A DNA stretch of 64,000 nt from Rhodospirillum sp. (GCA_013822765.1 PNKY01000001.1:558001-622000), one strand, 5' to 3'; shown: positions 37,671-51,916, numbered from the stretch's first letter. Notes: generated by a model from the letters alone, not told the origin. Translations and numbers: made by a program.

Positions 37671-38423
37671 ATGCATATCCCCCCACGTGCTCCCGTATTG
37701 ATCGCCGCGGCGCTGGCCTTGGCACTGGCCGCCGGCTCCGCCATGGCGCAATCCAGCGCACCGAGCCCGCCTTGTCCCGCCGGCGCCGACGAGCACGCGG
37801 TCGGCGAACTGGCGTTCTGCGTCCCGCAGTCTAACCAACGCTATCGCTTTACGCCAAAAGGCATCGAGCCGATGTACTGGCTTGGCGAAGAGCCGATCGC
37901 GCCGCCGACGGACAGCCAGGCGCTCAAGGACGCCGATGTGACGATCGCTCGGGCGTGGGCCGATCACAGCCTGGTGGGCGCCTCGGATCAGGCGAGCGGA
38001 AAGAAGGGCTTCGATCGCTACCTGGATGTCGTCACCACCCACATTCTCAAGGCGGAGAAGGCAGCGAACGGCGCCGCCGAATTCACAGCCGATGTGCCGA
38101 CGGACGAATCGGGCCTGCTCCAGCCCTTCCGGTTTCAGCGCCTGGCGTCGGGCATTCTGAAAGGCGCGCGGCAGGACGGAGATGGGTCCGAGTCCTACCT
38201 CATGCTGATGCGTCCCGCGGCGGGCGAAACGCCGCCCCATCTCATGCTGTGCGGCGTTGTCAGCACCGCGCGCGATCCGGCCCACCTGTGCATGAGCTTC
38301 GTCACGCTGCTCGACCAGCGCATGGCGATCACAGTCGCTGGCAAGAACCTGGAGCGGTCCTTCCGCGTCTCGGAAGAGGTCAGCAAGGAGCTGGCGTCGT
38401 TTGTGAAACGCCCTGCGCTGTAG
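37671..38423 (+). CDS. Exported hypothetical protein
   Basis: A protein of 250 residues. The N-terminus is a signal peptide (VLIAAALALALAAGSAMAQ with cleavage after AMAQ). The mature part has three cysteines (PPCPAG, AFCVPQ, and later LMLCGV and LCMSFV) that may form disulfides, and no recognised domain. It would be periplasmic. It is divergent from kynA and convergent with ftsY. No function is assigned. Confidence 0.7.
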   Translation: MHIPPRAPVLIAAALALALAAGSAMAQSSAPSPPCPAGADEHAVGELAFCVPQSNQRYRFTPKGIEPMYWLGEEPIAPPTDSQALKDADVTIARAWADHSLVGASDQASGKKGFDRYLDVVTTHILKAEKAANGAAEFTADVPTDESGLLQPFRFQRLASGILKGARQDGDGSESYLMLMRPAAGETPPHLMLCGVVSTARDPAHLCMSFVTLLDQRMAITVAGKNLERSFRVSEEVSKELASFVKRPAL

Positions 38424-38430
38424 GGCGCAC

Positions 38431-39369
38431 CTACACGTCCATCAGGTCCTTCGCGAACACCTCGGCGTCGAACGGGCGCAGATCCTCCGCCGTTTCGCCG
38501 ACGCCGACGGCATGCACCGGCAGCTTGAACTTTTCCGCCAGCGCCACCAGCACGCCGCCCTTGGCCGAGCCGTCGAGCTTGGTGACGATGAGGCCGCTGA
38601 CATTGCACATGGCTTTGAAGATCTCGACCTGCGAATGGGCGTTCTGTCCGGTGGTCGCATCCAGCACCAGCAGCGTGCTGTGCGGCGCTTCGGGGTCGAG
38701 CTTGCGGATCACGCGCAGGATCTTCTGCAGCTCCGCCATTAGGTCGGTCTTGTTCTGCAGCCGCCCGGCGGTGTCGATCAGCAACAGGTCGACGCCCTCA
38801 TTCCTCGCCGCCACCAGCGCATCGTAGGCGAGACCCGCGGCATCGGCACCGGTCTCGCGCGCAATGACTTTGACGCCGGCGCGCTCGCCCCAAATTTTCA
38901 GCTGCTCGACCGCGGCGGCACGGAAAGTGTCGCCGGCTGCCAGCATCACGGTCTTGCCTGCGCGCTTGAAGCTCTGTGCCAGCTTGCCGATGGTGGTGGT
39001 CTTGCCGGAACCGTTGACGCCGATCACCAGCACCACATGCGGCTTGCGCGCGCTCAAGATGAGAGGCTGCGCCACAGGCTTCAGGATGGTGGCGATCTCG
39101 GCCGCGAAGATCTCGCGCACCTCGTGCTCGGTGATCTCCTTGTCGAAGCGGTCCTTGGCCAGCGCCTCCGTGAGTCGCGCCGCGGTGGCGGGGCCGAGGT
39201 CGGCGGCGATCAGCGCCTCTTCCAGTTCGTCCAGCAGAGCCCGGTCCAGCTTCTTCTTGGTGAAGATGCCGGTGATGCTGCCGGTGATCTTGGTAGAGGT
39301 GCGGGTCAGGCCGGCCTTTAGGCGCTGGAACCAGCCGCGCTTTTCGCTTTCCGAATTGTCGAGGGTCAT
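38431..39369 (-). CDS. ftsY: Signal recognition particle receptor FtsY
   Basis: A protein of 312 residues from ATG 39369, overlapping the mtaB stop (ATGA). The N-terminal A domain is short, as in alphaproteobacteria. The NG domain follows: helical N part ([20 protein letters not shown]), G1 [39 protein letters not shown] and [15 protein letters not shown]. It docks ribosome-SRP complexes at the membrane with GTP hydrolysis. It is the last gene of dapF-mtaB-ftsY. Confidence 0.96.
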   Translation of the reverse strand: MTLDNSESEKRGWFQRLKAGLTRTSTKITGSITGIFTKKKLDRALLDELEEALIAADLGPATAARLTEALAKDRFDKEITEHEVREIFAAEIATILKPVAQPLILSARKPHVVLVIGVNGSGKTTTIGKLAQSFKRAGKTVMLAAGDTFRAAAVEQLKIWGERAGVKVIARETGADAAGLAYDALVAARNEGVDLLLIDTAGRLQNKTDLMAELQKILRVIRKLDPEAPHSTLLVLDATTGQNAHSQVEIFKAMCNVSGLIVTKLDGSAKGGVLVALAEKFKLPVHAVGVGETAEDLRPFDAEVFAKDLMDV

Positions 39370-40625
39370 GCGGCGATCAGATGTTCTTCCGTGGCGGCGG
39401 TCACACGCGCGTCGACAATCGCACCTTGCGGCGCGCTCCCCTGCAGGCGCACCGGCGCGAACTGGTCGTTGTGGCCGAACGCCTCGCCGGCCTCGCTCCG
39501 CTCCACCAGCAGGCGCGTCGCCGCGCCGACCCGGCTTGCTAGATAGCGGCCGAGCGCCTGCTGTCCCGCTGCGCGCAGCCGTGCCGCGCGTTCCTTGCGC
39601 ACCGGCCCCGCCAGCTGCGGCATGCGCGCCGCCGGCGTGCCGACCCGCGCTGAGAACGGGAATACGTGCAGGAAGGTGAGGCCGCATTCCTCGACCAGCG
39701 CCAGCGAGTTCGCGAACATCTCGTCGCTTTCGGTCGGGAAGCCGGCGATCAGGTCGGCGCCGAACACGATGTCCGGCCGCAGATCGCGCACCTCGCGGCA
39801 GAACCGGATCGCGTCATCGCGCAGATGCCGCCGCTTCATGCGCTTCAGGATCATGTCATCGCCGGCCTGCAGGCTGAGATGCAGGTGCGGCATCAGCCGC
39901 GGCTCCTCCGCGATCAAGCGCTTCAGGTCCGCATCCACCTCGACCACGTCGATCGAGCTCAAGCGCAGCCGCGGCAAATCCGGCACCAGCGCCAGCAGCC
40001 GGCGGCACAGCTGCCCCAGGCTCGGCTCGCCCGGCAGATCGCCGCCATAGCCGGTGATGTCGACACCGGTCAGCACCACTTCCTTGACGCCGTTCTCGGT
40101 GAGGGTGCGCACCTGCGCCACCACCTCGCCGATCGGCACCGAGCGGTTGTTGCCGCGCCCGTACGGGATGATGCAGAAGGTGCAGCGGTGGTCGCAGCCC
40201 TGCTGGATCTCGACGAAGGCCCGCGTGCGCTCGGCGTAGCCGGAGATCAGGTGCCCGGCCGTCTCCTTGACGCCCATGATGTCGGCGACCGCGACCCGCG
40301 GCGCGTCGTGGCCGGCGAGGGCGAAGAAGCTCTCCGCCTTCAGCTTCTCCTCGTTGCCGATGACGTGGTCGATCTCCGGCATCGCCGCATAGCGGTCGGG
40401 CGCGATCTGCACCGCGCACCCCGTCGCAATGATGCGGGCGCCGGGGTTCTCGCGCCGTGCCTTGCGGATCGCCTGGCGCGCCTGCCGCTCGGCCTCGGCC
40501 GTCACCGCGCAGGTGTTGACGATGATGGCATCGCTGAGGCCGGCGGCGCTGGCATGGCCACGCATCACCTCGGTCTCGAAGGCGTTGAGGCGGCAGCCGA
40601 AGGTGATGAGCTTTGCGTCAGGCAA
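39366..40625 (-). CDS. mtaB: tRNA t6A37 methylthiotransferase MtaB
   Basis: A protein of 419 residues. An N-terminal MiaB-like domain with cysteines in [16 protein letters not shown] and ATGCAVQ holds one Fe-S cluster. The radical-SAM domain has C-x3-C-x2-C in [16 protein letters not shown], followed by [18 protein letters not shown]-like C-terminal end follows. It adds a methylthio group to t6A37 in tRNAs decoding ANN codons. It overlaps dapF by 8 bases and ftsY by 4. Confidence 0.95.
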   Translation of the reverse strand: MPDAKLITFGCRLNAFETEVMRGHASAAGLSDAIIVNTCAVTAEAERQARQAIRKARRENPGARIIATGCAVQIAPDRYAAMPEIDHVIGNEEKLKAESFFALAGHDAPRVAVADIMGVKETAGHLISGYAERTRAFVEIQQGCDHRCTFCIIPYGRGNNRSVPIGEVVAQVRTLTENGVKEVVLTGVDITGYGGDLPGEPSLGQLCRRLLALVPDLPRLRLSSIDVVEVDADLKRLIAEEPRLMPHLHLSLQAGDDMILKRMKRRHLRDDAIRFCREVRDLRPDIVFGADLIAGFPTESDEMFANSLALVEECGLTFLHVFPFSARVGTPAARMPQLAGPVRKERAARLRAAGQQALGRYLASRVGAATRLLVERSEAGEAFGHNDQFAPVRLQGSAPQGAIVDARVTAATEEHLIAA

Positions 40626-41463
40626 CGGCGCGCTCCAGCCAGGCCAAGTCGATCTCGCCGCGGAAGCTCTCCGCCCAGCCGCCGGTCATGCGCACGTGAT
40701 TATCGGGCAGCCATTCGATCAGCAGCTCGCCGCCATCCAGCACCACGGTCGCGCTGCGGCCGGTCAGCTTGCGTCTTGCCGCCGCGACCAGGGTCGCGCA
40801 GGCGCCGCTGCCGCAGGCCTGGGTGATGCCGGCGCTGCGCTCCCACACCCGCATGCGGATGCGCTCGGGACTGATGATCTGCGCCACCTCGATATTGGCG
40901 CGCTCCGGGAACAGGCGATGGCGCTCCAGCACCGGACCAAGGCTGGCGAGGTCGACCGTCTCCGCATCGGGCACGAAGAACACCGCATGCGGATTGCCGA
41001 CATTGACCCCGACCGGATCGCTGAGCGGCCCGACGCTGAGCGGCAGACGCAGGGTGTCGCAGGCTTCCGAAACCGGGACTTCGCGCCAATCCAGCTTGAC
41101 CGGGCCCATGTCCACCGCGACGCGCCCGCCGTCTGAGGCCTCGGTATCCAGGAGACCGGAGATGGTCTCGACGATGGCGTGGCTGGAATTCTTCTCCGCC
41201 ATCACCTTGGCGGCGACGCAGCGCGTGGCGTTGCCGCAGGCGCCGGCCTCACCGCCGTCGGGATTGTGGATGCGCATGAAGACGTCGGCGACCTTCTGCC
41301 GCGGCGTCTCCAGCAGGATCAACTGGTCGCAGCCAATGCCGCGCCGCCGGTCGGCGATCCAGCGCCGCTGCGGCAGGCTGAGCGAAACCGGGCGATCGCG
41401 CAGGTCGATCACCACGAAGTCGTTGCCCAGCCCATGCATTTTCAGGAACGGCAGCGCCGCCAT
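40618..41463 (-). CDS. dapF: Diaminopimelate epimerase
   Basis: A protein of 281 residues from ATG 41463 (MAALPFLKMHGLGNDF). The two catalytic cysteines are in GGEAGACGNATRCVA and QACGSGACATLV. It converts LL- to meso-diaminopimelate for lysine and peptidoglycan. It is the first gene of dapF-mtaB-ftsY, divergent from rpsT. Confidence 0.96.
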   Translation of the reverse strand: MAALPFLKMHGLGNDFVVIDLRDRPVSLSLPQRRWIADRRRGIGCDQLILLETPRQKVADVFMRIHNPDGGEAGACGNATRCVAAKVMAEKNSSHAIVETISGLLDTEASDGGRVAVDMGPVKLDWREVPVSEACDTLRLPLSVGPLSDPVGVNVGNPHAVFFVPDAETVDLASLGPVLERHRLFPERANIEVAQIISPERIRMRVWERSAGITQACGSGACATLVAAARRKLTGRSATVVLDGGELLIEWLPDNHVRMTGGWAESFRGEIDLAWLERAVA

Positions 41464-41566
41464 GATCCATCTCTTTGTCCGGTCGCGGCTGGTATATGCG
41501 CTGCCCGGCGGCATCCCGTCCAGAGCCCCGGTCTGGCCCGGCTCGTTGAGCGATTTGGGGGCCGGG

Positions 41567-41595
41567 TTGACCTTGTTGGGCGCGCTCTATATAAC
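41567..41595 (+). promoter_or_regulatory. rpsT promoter
   Basis: TTGACC (41567-41572), a 17-base spacer and TATAAC (41590-41595) form a near-consensus sigma-70 promoter, with a start near 41602 and about 33 bases of leader to the rpsT ATG. Confidence 0.75.
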
Positions 41596-41634
41596 CCGCG
41601 CCCGAGTTGACTGATCGATACGGATAAATATCTC

Positions 41635-41898
41635 ATGGCTCATCATAAATCGGCTGAAAAGCGCATCCGCCAGACGCCCGGGCGTACCCTGCGGAACAAG
41701 TCGCGCGTCAGCGAGATCAAGACCGAAGTGAAGAAGGCCGAAACGGCCCTTGCCTCTGGTGACAAGGCCGCCGCCGCTGCCGCCCTCAAGGCCGCCCAGC
41801 CGGCCATGCAGCGTGGCGTCAGCAAGGGCGTGATGCACCGCAACACGGTGGCGCGCAAGATTTCGCGTCTAACCAAGCGCCTCAAGGCCCTCGGCTGA
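41635..41898 (+). CDS. rpsT: 30S ribosomal protein S20
   Basis: A protein of 87 residues, Lys- and Ala-rich throughout: [20 protein letters not shown] at the start and [20 protein letters not shown] near the end, both diagnostic of S20. It binds 16S rRNA. In many alphaproteobacteria rpsT lies just before dnaA, as here. It has its own strong promoter and a hairpin terminator. Confidence 0.97.
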   Translation: MAHHKSAEKRIRQTPGRTLRNKSRVSEIKTEVKKAETALASGDKAAAAAALKAAQPAMQRGVSKGVMHRNTVARKISRLTKRLKALG

Positions 41899-41956
41899 TT
41901 GTTACAGCTTCGCGAACCCCATCAGGTTCGGCGGCTAACCATTCGCAATCGTTACC

Positions 41957-41983
41957 ATCGCCGCGGGCTCGCACCGCGGCGAT
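41957..41983 (+). terminator. Probable rpsT terminator
   Basis: A 10-bp perfect stem ATCGCCGCGG / CCGCGGCGAT with a 7-base loop lies 58 bases after the rpsT stop. The following bases (TCGTCATTT) are only weakly T-rich. Confidence 0.55.
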
Positions 41984-42580
41984 TCGTCATTTCACAGGGC
42001 GGGATGGGGCTTTGCGCCACCCTGCGTTGCGATTTTGTGTGATCAATATCTGTTGCGACTCGGCCACAGTCTGACAGCCATTAACGGTGGTCTTCGCGTT
42101 CTTGATTCGGTCATGTTGCGCGCTGGGAGAGCCAAGGTTTAGAGTTATCCCCAGCCGAAAACAGGGGTGCCGCAGTCTTCCTGCGGCAGTCGGGCTAGGG
42201 ACAATAACTTAAAAAAATCAGACAGATATGCTGCAGGTCAAGATGTTAACGCCCACTCCTCAGACAAGTCCTGGGGCGATGGGCGATGGAACGCCCAATA
42301 GCTTGCCTCGCAGGGCCGGCGGCAGCCCTTGTGGCGCCGCCGCCACAGACCTGTCGGCGAGTGGCGACAGATCAGTGTGGTCGATTGGGCGACCGGAAAT
42401 ATGTACCGACATTTTCAATCTTCAGTTGCGCCCTAGTGGCGCCGGATCGGCCTGAATCCAACGGCCGGTCCGGCGAACAGATGACCGCTCTGTGATTTTG
42501 AGCGGTGGTCATCATTGGTTGAATCCCGCTGCAAGCGGGGACTGAAGCGATTTTGATGAATGGGCGCAGCGGGTGACAGC
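41984..42580. other. rpsT-rhodanese intergenic region, possible origin-proximal DNA
   Basis: This ~600-bp region has no convincing gene. It contains one DnaA-box-like 9-mer, TTATCCCCA at 42145-42153 (one mismatch to TTATCCACA), an AT-rich patch near 42205-42220, a bulged hairpin at 42481-42512 and a CCCGCTGCAAGCGGG hairpin at 42525-42539. The position beside dnaA suggests an origin, but one box is too few to claim it. Confidence 0.35.
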
Positions 42581-43000
42581 ATGAGCTACGCGGGGGATGT
42601 ATCGCCGACCGAGGCCTGGCAGGGGCTTGCGCAAGACCCCAAGGCCGTCCTGATCGACGTGCGCACGCAACCCGAATGGAATTTCGTCGGGATTCCCGAC
42701 CTGCGCAGCCTGGGCAAGAAGACCGGCTTCGTGTGCTGGCAGGTCTATCCGCAGATGCAGGTGGCTCCCGATTTCGTCGCCCAGGTCGAGCAGCTGACCG
42801 GCGGCGACCAGAGCGCGCCGCTCTATTTCATCTGCCGCAGCGGCGCGCGCTCCAGGTCGGCGGCGCAGGCGCTGACGGCGGCAGGCTACGGCAAATGCTT
42901 CAACGTCGCTGGCGGCTTCGAGGGGGACGTCGATAGCCAAGGCCATCGCGGCAGATCCAATGGCTGGAAAGCCAGCAATCTGCCGTGGGTCCAGCAATGA
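42581..43000 (+). CDS. Rhodanese-like sulfurtransferase
   Basis: A protein of 139 residues from ATG 42581 (GGGTGA 6 bases before it). A single rhodanese domain has VLIDVRTQPEWNFVGIPDL, the active-site loop ICRSGARSRSAAQAL with the catalytic Cys, and the end VAGGFEGDVD. It could carry persulfide sulfur or act in a redox role. It sits directly before dnaA and its TGA overlaps an ATG in the dnaA frame, so it may be co-transcribed with dnaA. Confidence 0.88.
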   Translation: MSYAGDVSPTEAWQGLAQDPKAVLIDVRTQPEWNFVGIPDLRSLGKKTGFVCWQVYPQMQVAPDFVAQVEQLTGGDQSAPLYFICRSGARSRSAAQALTAAGYGKCFNVAGGFEGDVDSQGHRGRSNGWKASNLPWVQQ

Positions 43001-43032
43001 CCGCGCGCACACAAGATTATCGGGGGTTGGCA

Positions 43033-44442
43033 ATGGCGGAATTGAACAGCGATTCCATGCTAAACGCGCAATGGGCGCGGGTGCGTGGTCGGCTGCGGGC
43101 GGAGTTCGGCGAGGCCACCTTCCGGTCCTGGCTGAAGCCGCTCAATCTGGCCGGCAAGCGCGGGCCGGACCTGCGCGTGTCGGTGCCGTCGCGCTTCATG
43201 CGCGACTGGGTCGCCACCCACTATGCCGATCGCCTGAAAGCCCTCTGGAGCTCCGAGAACCCGGAGGTCCGCACCGTCGAAGTGATCGTCGACGCCCATC
43301 GCCCGGTGCCGGAGCTCGAGCTCGACAACCTCGATGACGCCGCCGCCAACGAGGACGCGCCGGTCGCCGCCTCGCCGGTGCCGGCCACCCCGGTGCGCGA
43401 CGATGACAGCGTCGAAAGCGTGTCCGCGCCGCTCGATCCGCGCCTCACCTTCGAGAATTTCGTGGTCGGCAAGTCGAACGAACTGGCCCATGCCGCCGCC
43501 CTGCGGGTGGCGGAGGCCGACAGCGTGCCGTTCAATCCGCTGTTCCTCTATGGCGGCGTCGGGCTCGGCAAGACCCACCTGATGAACGCCATCGCCTGGC
43601 ACATGCGCACCAAGAAGCCGGAGAAGAAGGTCATCTATCTCTCGGCCGAAAAGTTCATGTACCAGTTCATCCGCGCGATCCGGAACAAGAACACCATGTC
43701 GTTCAAGGAGCTGTTCCGCTCGGTCGACATCCTGATGGTGGACGACGTGCAGTTCATCATCGGCAAGGATTCGACCCAGGAAGAATTCTTCCACACCTTC
43801 AACGCGCTCGCCGACCAGAACCGCCAGGTCGTGCTGTCCGCCGACAAGTCGCCGTCCGACCTCGAGGGGCTGGAGGAGCGTATGCGCTCCCGCCTCGGCT
43901 GGGGCCTGGTCGCGGACATCCACCCGACCACCTATGAGCTGCGCCTCGGCATCCTGCAGTCGCGCGCCGAGCAGTCGGGCGTGCCGATCCCGCACAAGGT
44001 GCTGGAGTTCCTGGCGCATCGCATCTCCTCCAACGTGCGCGAGCTGGAAGGGGCGCTGACCCGCATCACCGCCCACGCCACCCTGGTCGGCCATGCGGTG
44101 ACCCTGGAATCGGCTCAGGAGCTGCTGCGCGACCTGCTGCGGGCCAACGACCGCCGGGTCACCATCGAAGAGATCCAGAAGCGCGTGGCCGAGCATTTCA
44201 ACATCAAGCTCGCCGACATGCAGTCGCCGCGCCGCGCCCGCCAGGTCGCCCGCCCGCGCCAGATCGCCATGTTCCTGGCCAAGCAGCTGACCACCCGCTC
44301 GCTGCCGGAGATCGGCCGCAAGTTCGGCGGCCGCGACCACACCACGGTCATGCACGCGGTCAAGAAGGTCGAAGAGTTGTGCACCGCCGACGGCACCTTT
44401 GCCGAGGACGTCGACCTGCTGAAGCGAATGCTGGACGCCTGA
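43033..44442 (+). CDS. dnaA: Chromosomal replication initiator DnaA
   Basis: I chose the ATG at 43033 because GGGGG lies 6 bases before it; an ATG at 42997 that overlaps the rhodanese stop is also possible. The protein has 469 residues. Domain I begins at LNAQWARVRGRLRAEFGEAT, domain II is a Pro/Ala/Asp linker, and domain III is AAA+ with Walker A GGVGLGKTH and Walker B ILMVDDVQF. Domain IV has the DnaA signature GRKFGGRDHTTVMHAVKK. It binds DnaA boxes and opens the origin. Confidence 0.97.
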   Translation: MAELNSDSMLNAQWARVRGRLRAEFGEATFRSWLKPLNLAGKRGPDLRVSVPSRFMRDWVATHYADRLKALWSSENPEVRTVEVIVDAHRPVPELELDNLDDAAANEDAPVAASPVPATPVRDDDSVESVSAPLDPRLTFENFVVGKSNELAHAAALRVAEADSVPFNPLFLYGGVGLGKTHLMNAIAWHMRTKKPEKKVIYLSAEKFMYQFIRAIRNKNTMSFKELFRSVDILMVDDVQFIIGKDSTQEEFFHTFNALADQNRQVVLSADKSPSDLEGLEERMRSRLGWGLVADIHPTTYELRLGILQSRAEQSGVPIPHKVLEFLAHRISSNVRELEGALTRITAHATLVGHAVTLESAQELLRDLLRANDRRVTIEEIQKRVAEHFNIKLADMQSPRRARQVARPRQIAMFLAKQLTTRSLPEIGRKFGGRDHTTVMHAVKKVEELCTADGTFAEDVDLLKRMLDA

Positions 44443-44814
44443 GGGGGCGGTCCGGAACGGGTCTTGGGGGCGTCGCGGAAGCGGCCTACAGGCGGTCGGC
44501 TGCCGGCATCGAGACCAGCCGCCGACCCCCTGGGGAAAGGCTCCAGTAAGGTCCCGAAAAGAGCGGAAACGGACCCGCCTGAGTTGCCGAAATGGCCTTT
44601 CGGGGCGGGTATTTGCACGCTTTTGGCTGTTGCTTCCCTGCCTTCCTGATATAATCCCTGACTTGCTGTAAAGGGCCCACGATTCGGGCCGATCTGCCGG
44701 GCTTCTCCGGGCACTCCAGCAAGGAAAAAATAAGCAGCGACCGGAGCGGCCGGAACCCTGTTCCAGCCATCCGAGAGCCGGTCGCCAAAAATTTGCGATG
44801 GGGTTGCGAAGACC
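44443..44814. other. dnaA-dnaN intergenic region
   Basis: This region of 372 bases has no gene. Its left part holds GC-rich inverted repeats (GGTCGGC near 44494 and GCCGACC near 44522) that could end dnaA transcription. Its right part holds the dnaN promoter near 44650. Confidence 0.5.
44647..44655 (+). promoter_or_regulatory. Extended -10 promoter of dnaN
   Basis: TGA-TATAAT at 44647-44655 is a perfect -10 hexamer with the TGn extension. No good -35 is found at 16-18 bases upstream, which fits an extended -10 promoter. The leader to the dnaN ATG at 44815 would be about 150 bases. Confidence 0.6.
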
Positions 44815-45933
44815 ATGAAACTGACGATCGAACGGACGGCATTGCTGAAATCCCTGGGCCACGTGCAGAGCGTGGTGGAGCGGCGCAACACCATTCCGAT
44901 CCTCAGCAACGTATTGGTGGAAGCCAAGGGCGAGCGGGTCGCCCTGACCGCCACGGACATGGATCTGGCGATCGTCGACCACGCGCCGGCGGAGATCGCC
45001 GCGCCGGGCGCCGCCACCGTCCCCGCCCATATGCTCTACGACATCGTGCGCAAGCTGCCCGAGGGCTCGCAGGTCAGCCTGGAGTTGGCGGGCGATGGCG
45101 GCCAGGTCGCGATCAAGGCCGGCCGCTCGCGCTTCACGCTGCAAACCCTGCCCAAGGAGGATTTCCCCTCCACCGCTGCCGGCGACCTGCCGCACCGCTT
45201 TCCGCTGGCCGCGGTCGACCTGCGCAGCCTGATCGACCATACCCGCTTCGCGATCTCGACCGAGGAGACGCGCTACTACCTAAACGGCATCTACGTGCAC
45301 GCCCACAACGGCGGCAAGCAGTCTACCCTGCGCGCGGTGGCGACCGACGGCCACCGCCTGGCGCGGGTCGAGATGCCGCTGCCGGAGGGGGCGGAGAAGA
45401 TCCCCGGCGTCATCATCCCGCGCAAGATGGTGGGCGAGGTGAGGAAGCTGATCGAGGAGGTCGACGGCGCGGTCGAGGTCTCGCTGTCCGACACCCGCGT
45501 GCGCTTCGCCTTCAACGATATCGTGTTGACCTCGAAGCTGATCGACGGCTCGTTCCCGGACTATCAGCGCGTCATCCCGACCGGCAACGACAAGACGCTG
45601 GAAGTCGACCGGCGCGAGTTCCGCGACGCCATCGACCGCGTCTCCACCATCTCGAGCGAAAAGTCGCGTGCGGTGAAGCTCAGCCTCAAGTCGGGTTCGG
45701 TGGTGATCTCCGCGACCTCGCCGGAAAACGGCACGGCGGTCGAGGAACTTGAAGTCAAATACGAGGGCGCCCCTCTCGAGATCGGCTTCAACTCTCGCTA
45801 TTTGCTGGACGTGGCCGACGAGATTGACGGCGACGGCCTGCAGATGGTGTTGGCCGACGCGGTGGCGCCCACGCTGGTGCGCGACATGGCCGATGCCATG
45901 GCGCTCTACGTGCTGATGCCGATGCGAGTGTGA
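44815..45933 (+). CDS. dnaN: DNA polymerase III beta sliding clamp
   Basis: A protein of 372 residues, the usual length. The start MKLTIERTALLKSLGHVQSV, the phrase RRNTIPILSNVLVEA, the middle DHTRFAISTEETRYYLNGIY and the end ALYVLMPMRV are diagnostic. Three repeated clamp domains form the ring that tethers DNA polymerase III. It stands between dnaA and recF in the conserved cluster. Confidence 0.97.
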   Translation: MKLTIERTALLKSLGHVQSVVERRNTIPILSNVLVEAKGERVALTATDMDLAIVDHAPAEIAAPGAATVPAHMLYDIVRKLPEGSQVSLELAGDGGQVAIKAGRSRFTLQTLPKEDFPSTAAGDLPHRFPLAAVDLRSLIDHTRFAISTEETRYYLNGIYVHAHNGGKQSTLRAVATDGHRLARVEMPLPEGAEKIPGVIIPRKMVGEVRKLIEEVDGAVEVSLSDTRVRFAFNDIVLTSKLIDGSFPDYQRVIPTGNDKTLEVDRREFRDAIDRVSTISSEKSRAVKLSLKSGSVVISATSPENGTAVEELEVKYEGAPLEIGFNSRYLLDVADEIDGDGLQMVLADAVAPTLVRDMADAMALYVLMPMRV

Positions 45934-45976
45934 CGGCTTGGCAGGCTACGCGCAGGAACCAAGGAACCAGGATGCG

Positions 45977-47176
<1,200 letters not shown>

Positions 47177-47195
47177 AAATCCCGGCACTTTTTGA

Positions 47196-50095
<2,900 letters not shown>

Positions 50096-50393
50096 GGCAC
50101 GCACTTTCTATTTGGAGAACCGGCGGCGGCGAAATCTTCATGACGAAGAAGTGGCCGCCTCGCCTGTCGTTTCAATTCAACCCGGCGCAGCCAAGTTGGT
50201 TGCTGCAGCATCGCGTGAATTCGCTCGCCCGGCGTGCGATGCGGGCGCCGGCCGCCGCCTGTCTTAGCAAAAGACATGGTTGAGCAAGCCGTTATGTCGC
50301 AGGACGTCTGTCGCAGGAACGTTTGTGGCACGGGGCAGTTCACAGGGCTCACCGCTGGCGTGTGCCGGCAGCGAGATCCTGAAGGGAACGAAG

Positions 50394-50981
50394 ATGAACA
50401 AGCAAGTAGGCGAGCTTCTCCAGCAGATGCTGGAGACCGAGCTCGGCGGCGTGAAGATCTACGAGACAGCTTTGCAATGCGTGGTCAATGAGGACCTGAA
50501 AGAGGAGTGGACCAAATACCTGGAACAGACGAAGAAGCACGTCGGGATCATGCACGACATCTTCGGCAAGGTCGGTCTGGCCGAGGAAGATACACCGGGC
50601 CGGATGGTGGTGCGGCACATCGGTGAATCGCTCGTCGGCGCCATGAAGCTGGCGCAGCAGCGCGGCGAGCCGGCGGCAGCGGAGCTGGTCGCCTGCGAGT
50701 GCGTGGTGTTTGCCGAAACCAAGGACCACCTGAACTGGGAACTCCTCGGCAAGTGCGCAGAAGAGGCCGAAGGCGACGTGTCCGTCGTCCTGTCGGAAGC
50801 CTGCGACGAGGTCGAAGAGGAAGAAGACGAGCACATCTACCACAGCAAGGGCTGGTGTCGAGAGCTGTGGATTCAGTCACTTGGCATGGACGCGGTGTTA
50901 CCGCCGCCGGAAGAGCAGAAGCACGTCAAGACCGCAATCGGAGCGGCACGCGCCGAGCAGGCGCGAGAGGAAATGGTCTAG
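50394..50981 (+). CDS. Ferritin-like four-helix-bundle protein
   Basis: A protein of 195 residues from ATG 50394 (AAGGGA 7 bases upstream). It is almost all helical, with Glu and His spaced as in di-iron carboxylate proteins: LETELGGVKIYETAL, YLEQTKKHVGIMHDIFG, CVVFAETKDHLNWELLG and EEDEHIYHSKGWCRELW. It could bind a di-iron centre for iron storage or peroxide handling; the family is not named with certainty. The ~300 bases before it hold no convincing gene. It lies in the segment between the two gyrB 3' ends. Confidence 0.65.
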   Translation: MNKQVGELLQQMLETELGGVKIYETALQCVVNEDLKEEWTKYLEQTKKHVGIMHDIFGKVGLAEEDTPGRMVVRHIGESLVGAMKLAQQRGEPAAAELVACECVVFAETKDHLNWELLGKCAEEAEGDVSVVLSEACDEVEEEEDEHIYHSKGWCRELWIQSLGMDAVLPPPEEQKHVKTAIGAARAEQAREEMV

Positions 50982-51114
50982 CCGGCCGTTGCCTCGCACG
51001 CTGACAGGAGTCGTTGCGTTGTGATTGCGTGATTCGTAACCATATAGGGAGTCGGCAAAGACCGCATGCCGTTGGCAATTGCGTTCCGCCGCCTCCCCTT
51101 TCTCAAAAGGAACA

Positions 51115-51627
51115 ATGCCTATGAAGCGCCGCAAGAACGGCCGGCCGGCGACGATTGCCGCCAAGAACGTCCGCACCATGCGCCGGAGGCTGGATCAAGC
51201 GACGGTCGTGAATGATACGGCCACCGCTTCAGCTCAGACCATCGGACATCGCACCCACCTGATGGGCCTGGCGATGATGAATCCGGCTGAGCTGTGCAAC
51301 CCGGAATTCTCGACCCAGAAGCTCGCCGTCGCAAACAAAGCGGTGGCAGCAATGGTAGGACGATCTAGCGGCATCCAGCGGGCCTGGACCGAGTTTTGGT
51401 TTCAGCAGATGCAACGGTCCTGGGCCGCCGCGCCGCGATTTGCGGGCAGCTTGACGCCGGGGCGGTTCGTGCAGACTGCCGCAATCTCGGCCGGCACGTT
51501 GCTATCCGATTGGATGGCGCTGGGGGCAACGATCGCGAGTGTCTCGGAGACGATGGCGGATGCAGCCGCAAATCCGGTTCGCCGTGCCGCCGTCAACAAT
51601 GCAAAGCGCCGGCAAAGGGCAATCTGA
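51115..51627 (+). CDS. Hypothetical basic protein, possibly phasin-like
   Basis: A protein of 170 residues from ATG 51115 (AAAGGA 4 bases upstream). A very basic start (MPMKRRKNGRPATIAAKNVR) is followed by Ala-rich helices (AVANKAVAAMVGRSSGIQRA, WTEFWFQQMQRSWAAAPRF) and a basic end (NAKRRQRAI). The size and the helical Gln/Ala/Trp pattern resemble phasin-like granule proteins, but no signature confirms this. It is the last gene of the segment between the gyrB ends. Confidence 0.5.
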   Translation: MPMKRRKNGRPATIAAKNVRTMRRRLDQATVVNDTATASAQTIGHRTHLMGLAMMNPAELCNPEFSTQKLAVANKAVAAMVGRSSGIQRAWTEFWFQQMQRSWAAAPRFAGSLTPGRFVQTAAISAGTLLSDWMALGATIASVSETMADAAANPVRRAAVNNAKRRQRAI

Positions 51628-51916
51628 GGGCGGACCGGCGCGCTTGACCGCCTTGCCTTTCACACGTTTTTTCAACGAGGTTTTAGTGATCGATCCAAAG
51701 CAGGGCCCGCTGTTCCGTACCAGGCACAAGGCGGAGATGTCCGCCTCATCTCGCCCTCACCCGGCGAAGCACACATCGGCCGAAACAGCGCCGGAGCCCA
51801 AGAGCGCCGGCAAGCGGCCATTCGCATCGAAACGGCAATTCAGTGTCGTGGGATCCTGACGCGCGTGACGGGCCAGTTTGAACCGCCCTCATAATTTTAC
51901 GGCAGGGTCCAATGCC

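Noticed and set aside
41899..42580. A confirmed oriC beside dnaA
   Set aside because: Only one DnaA-box-like 9-mer was found by eye. It is kept as a weak candidate only.
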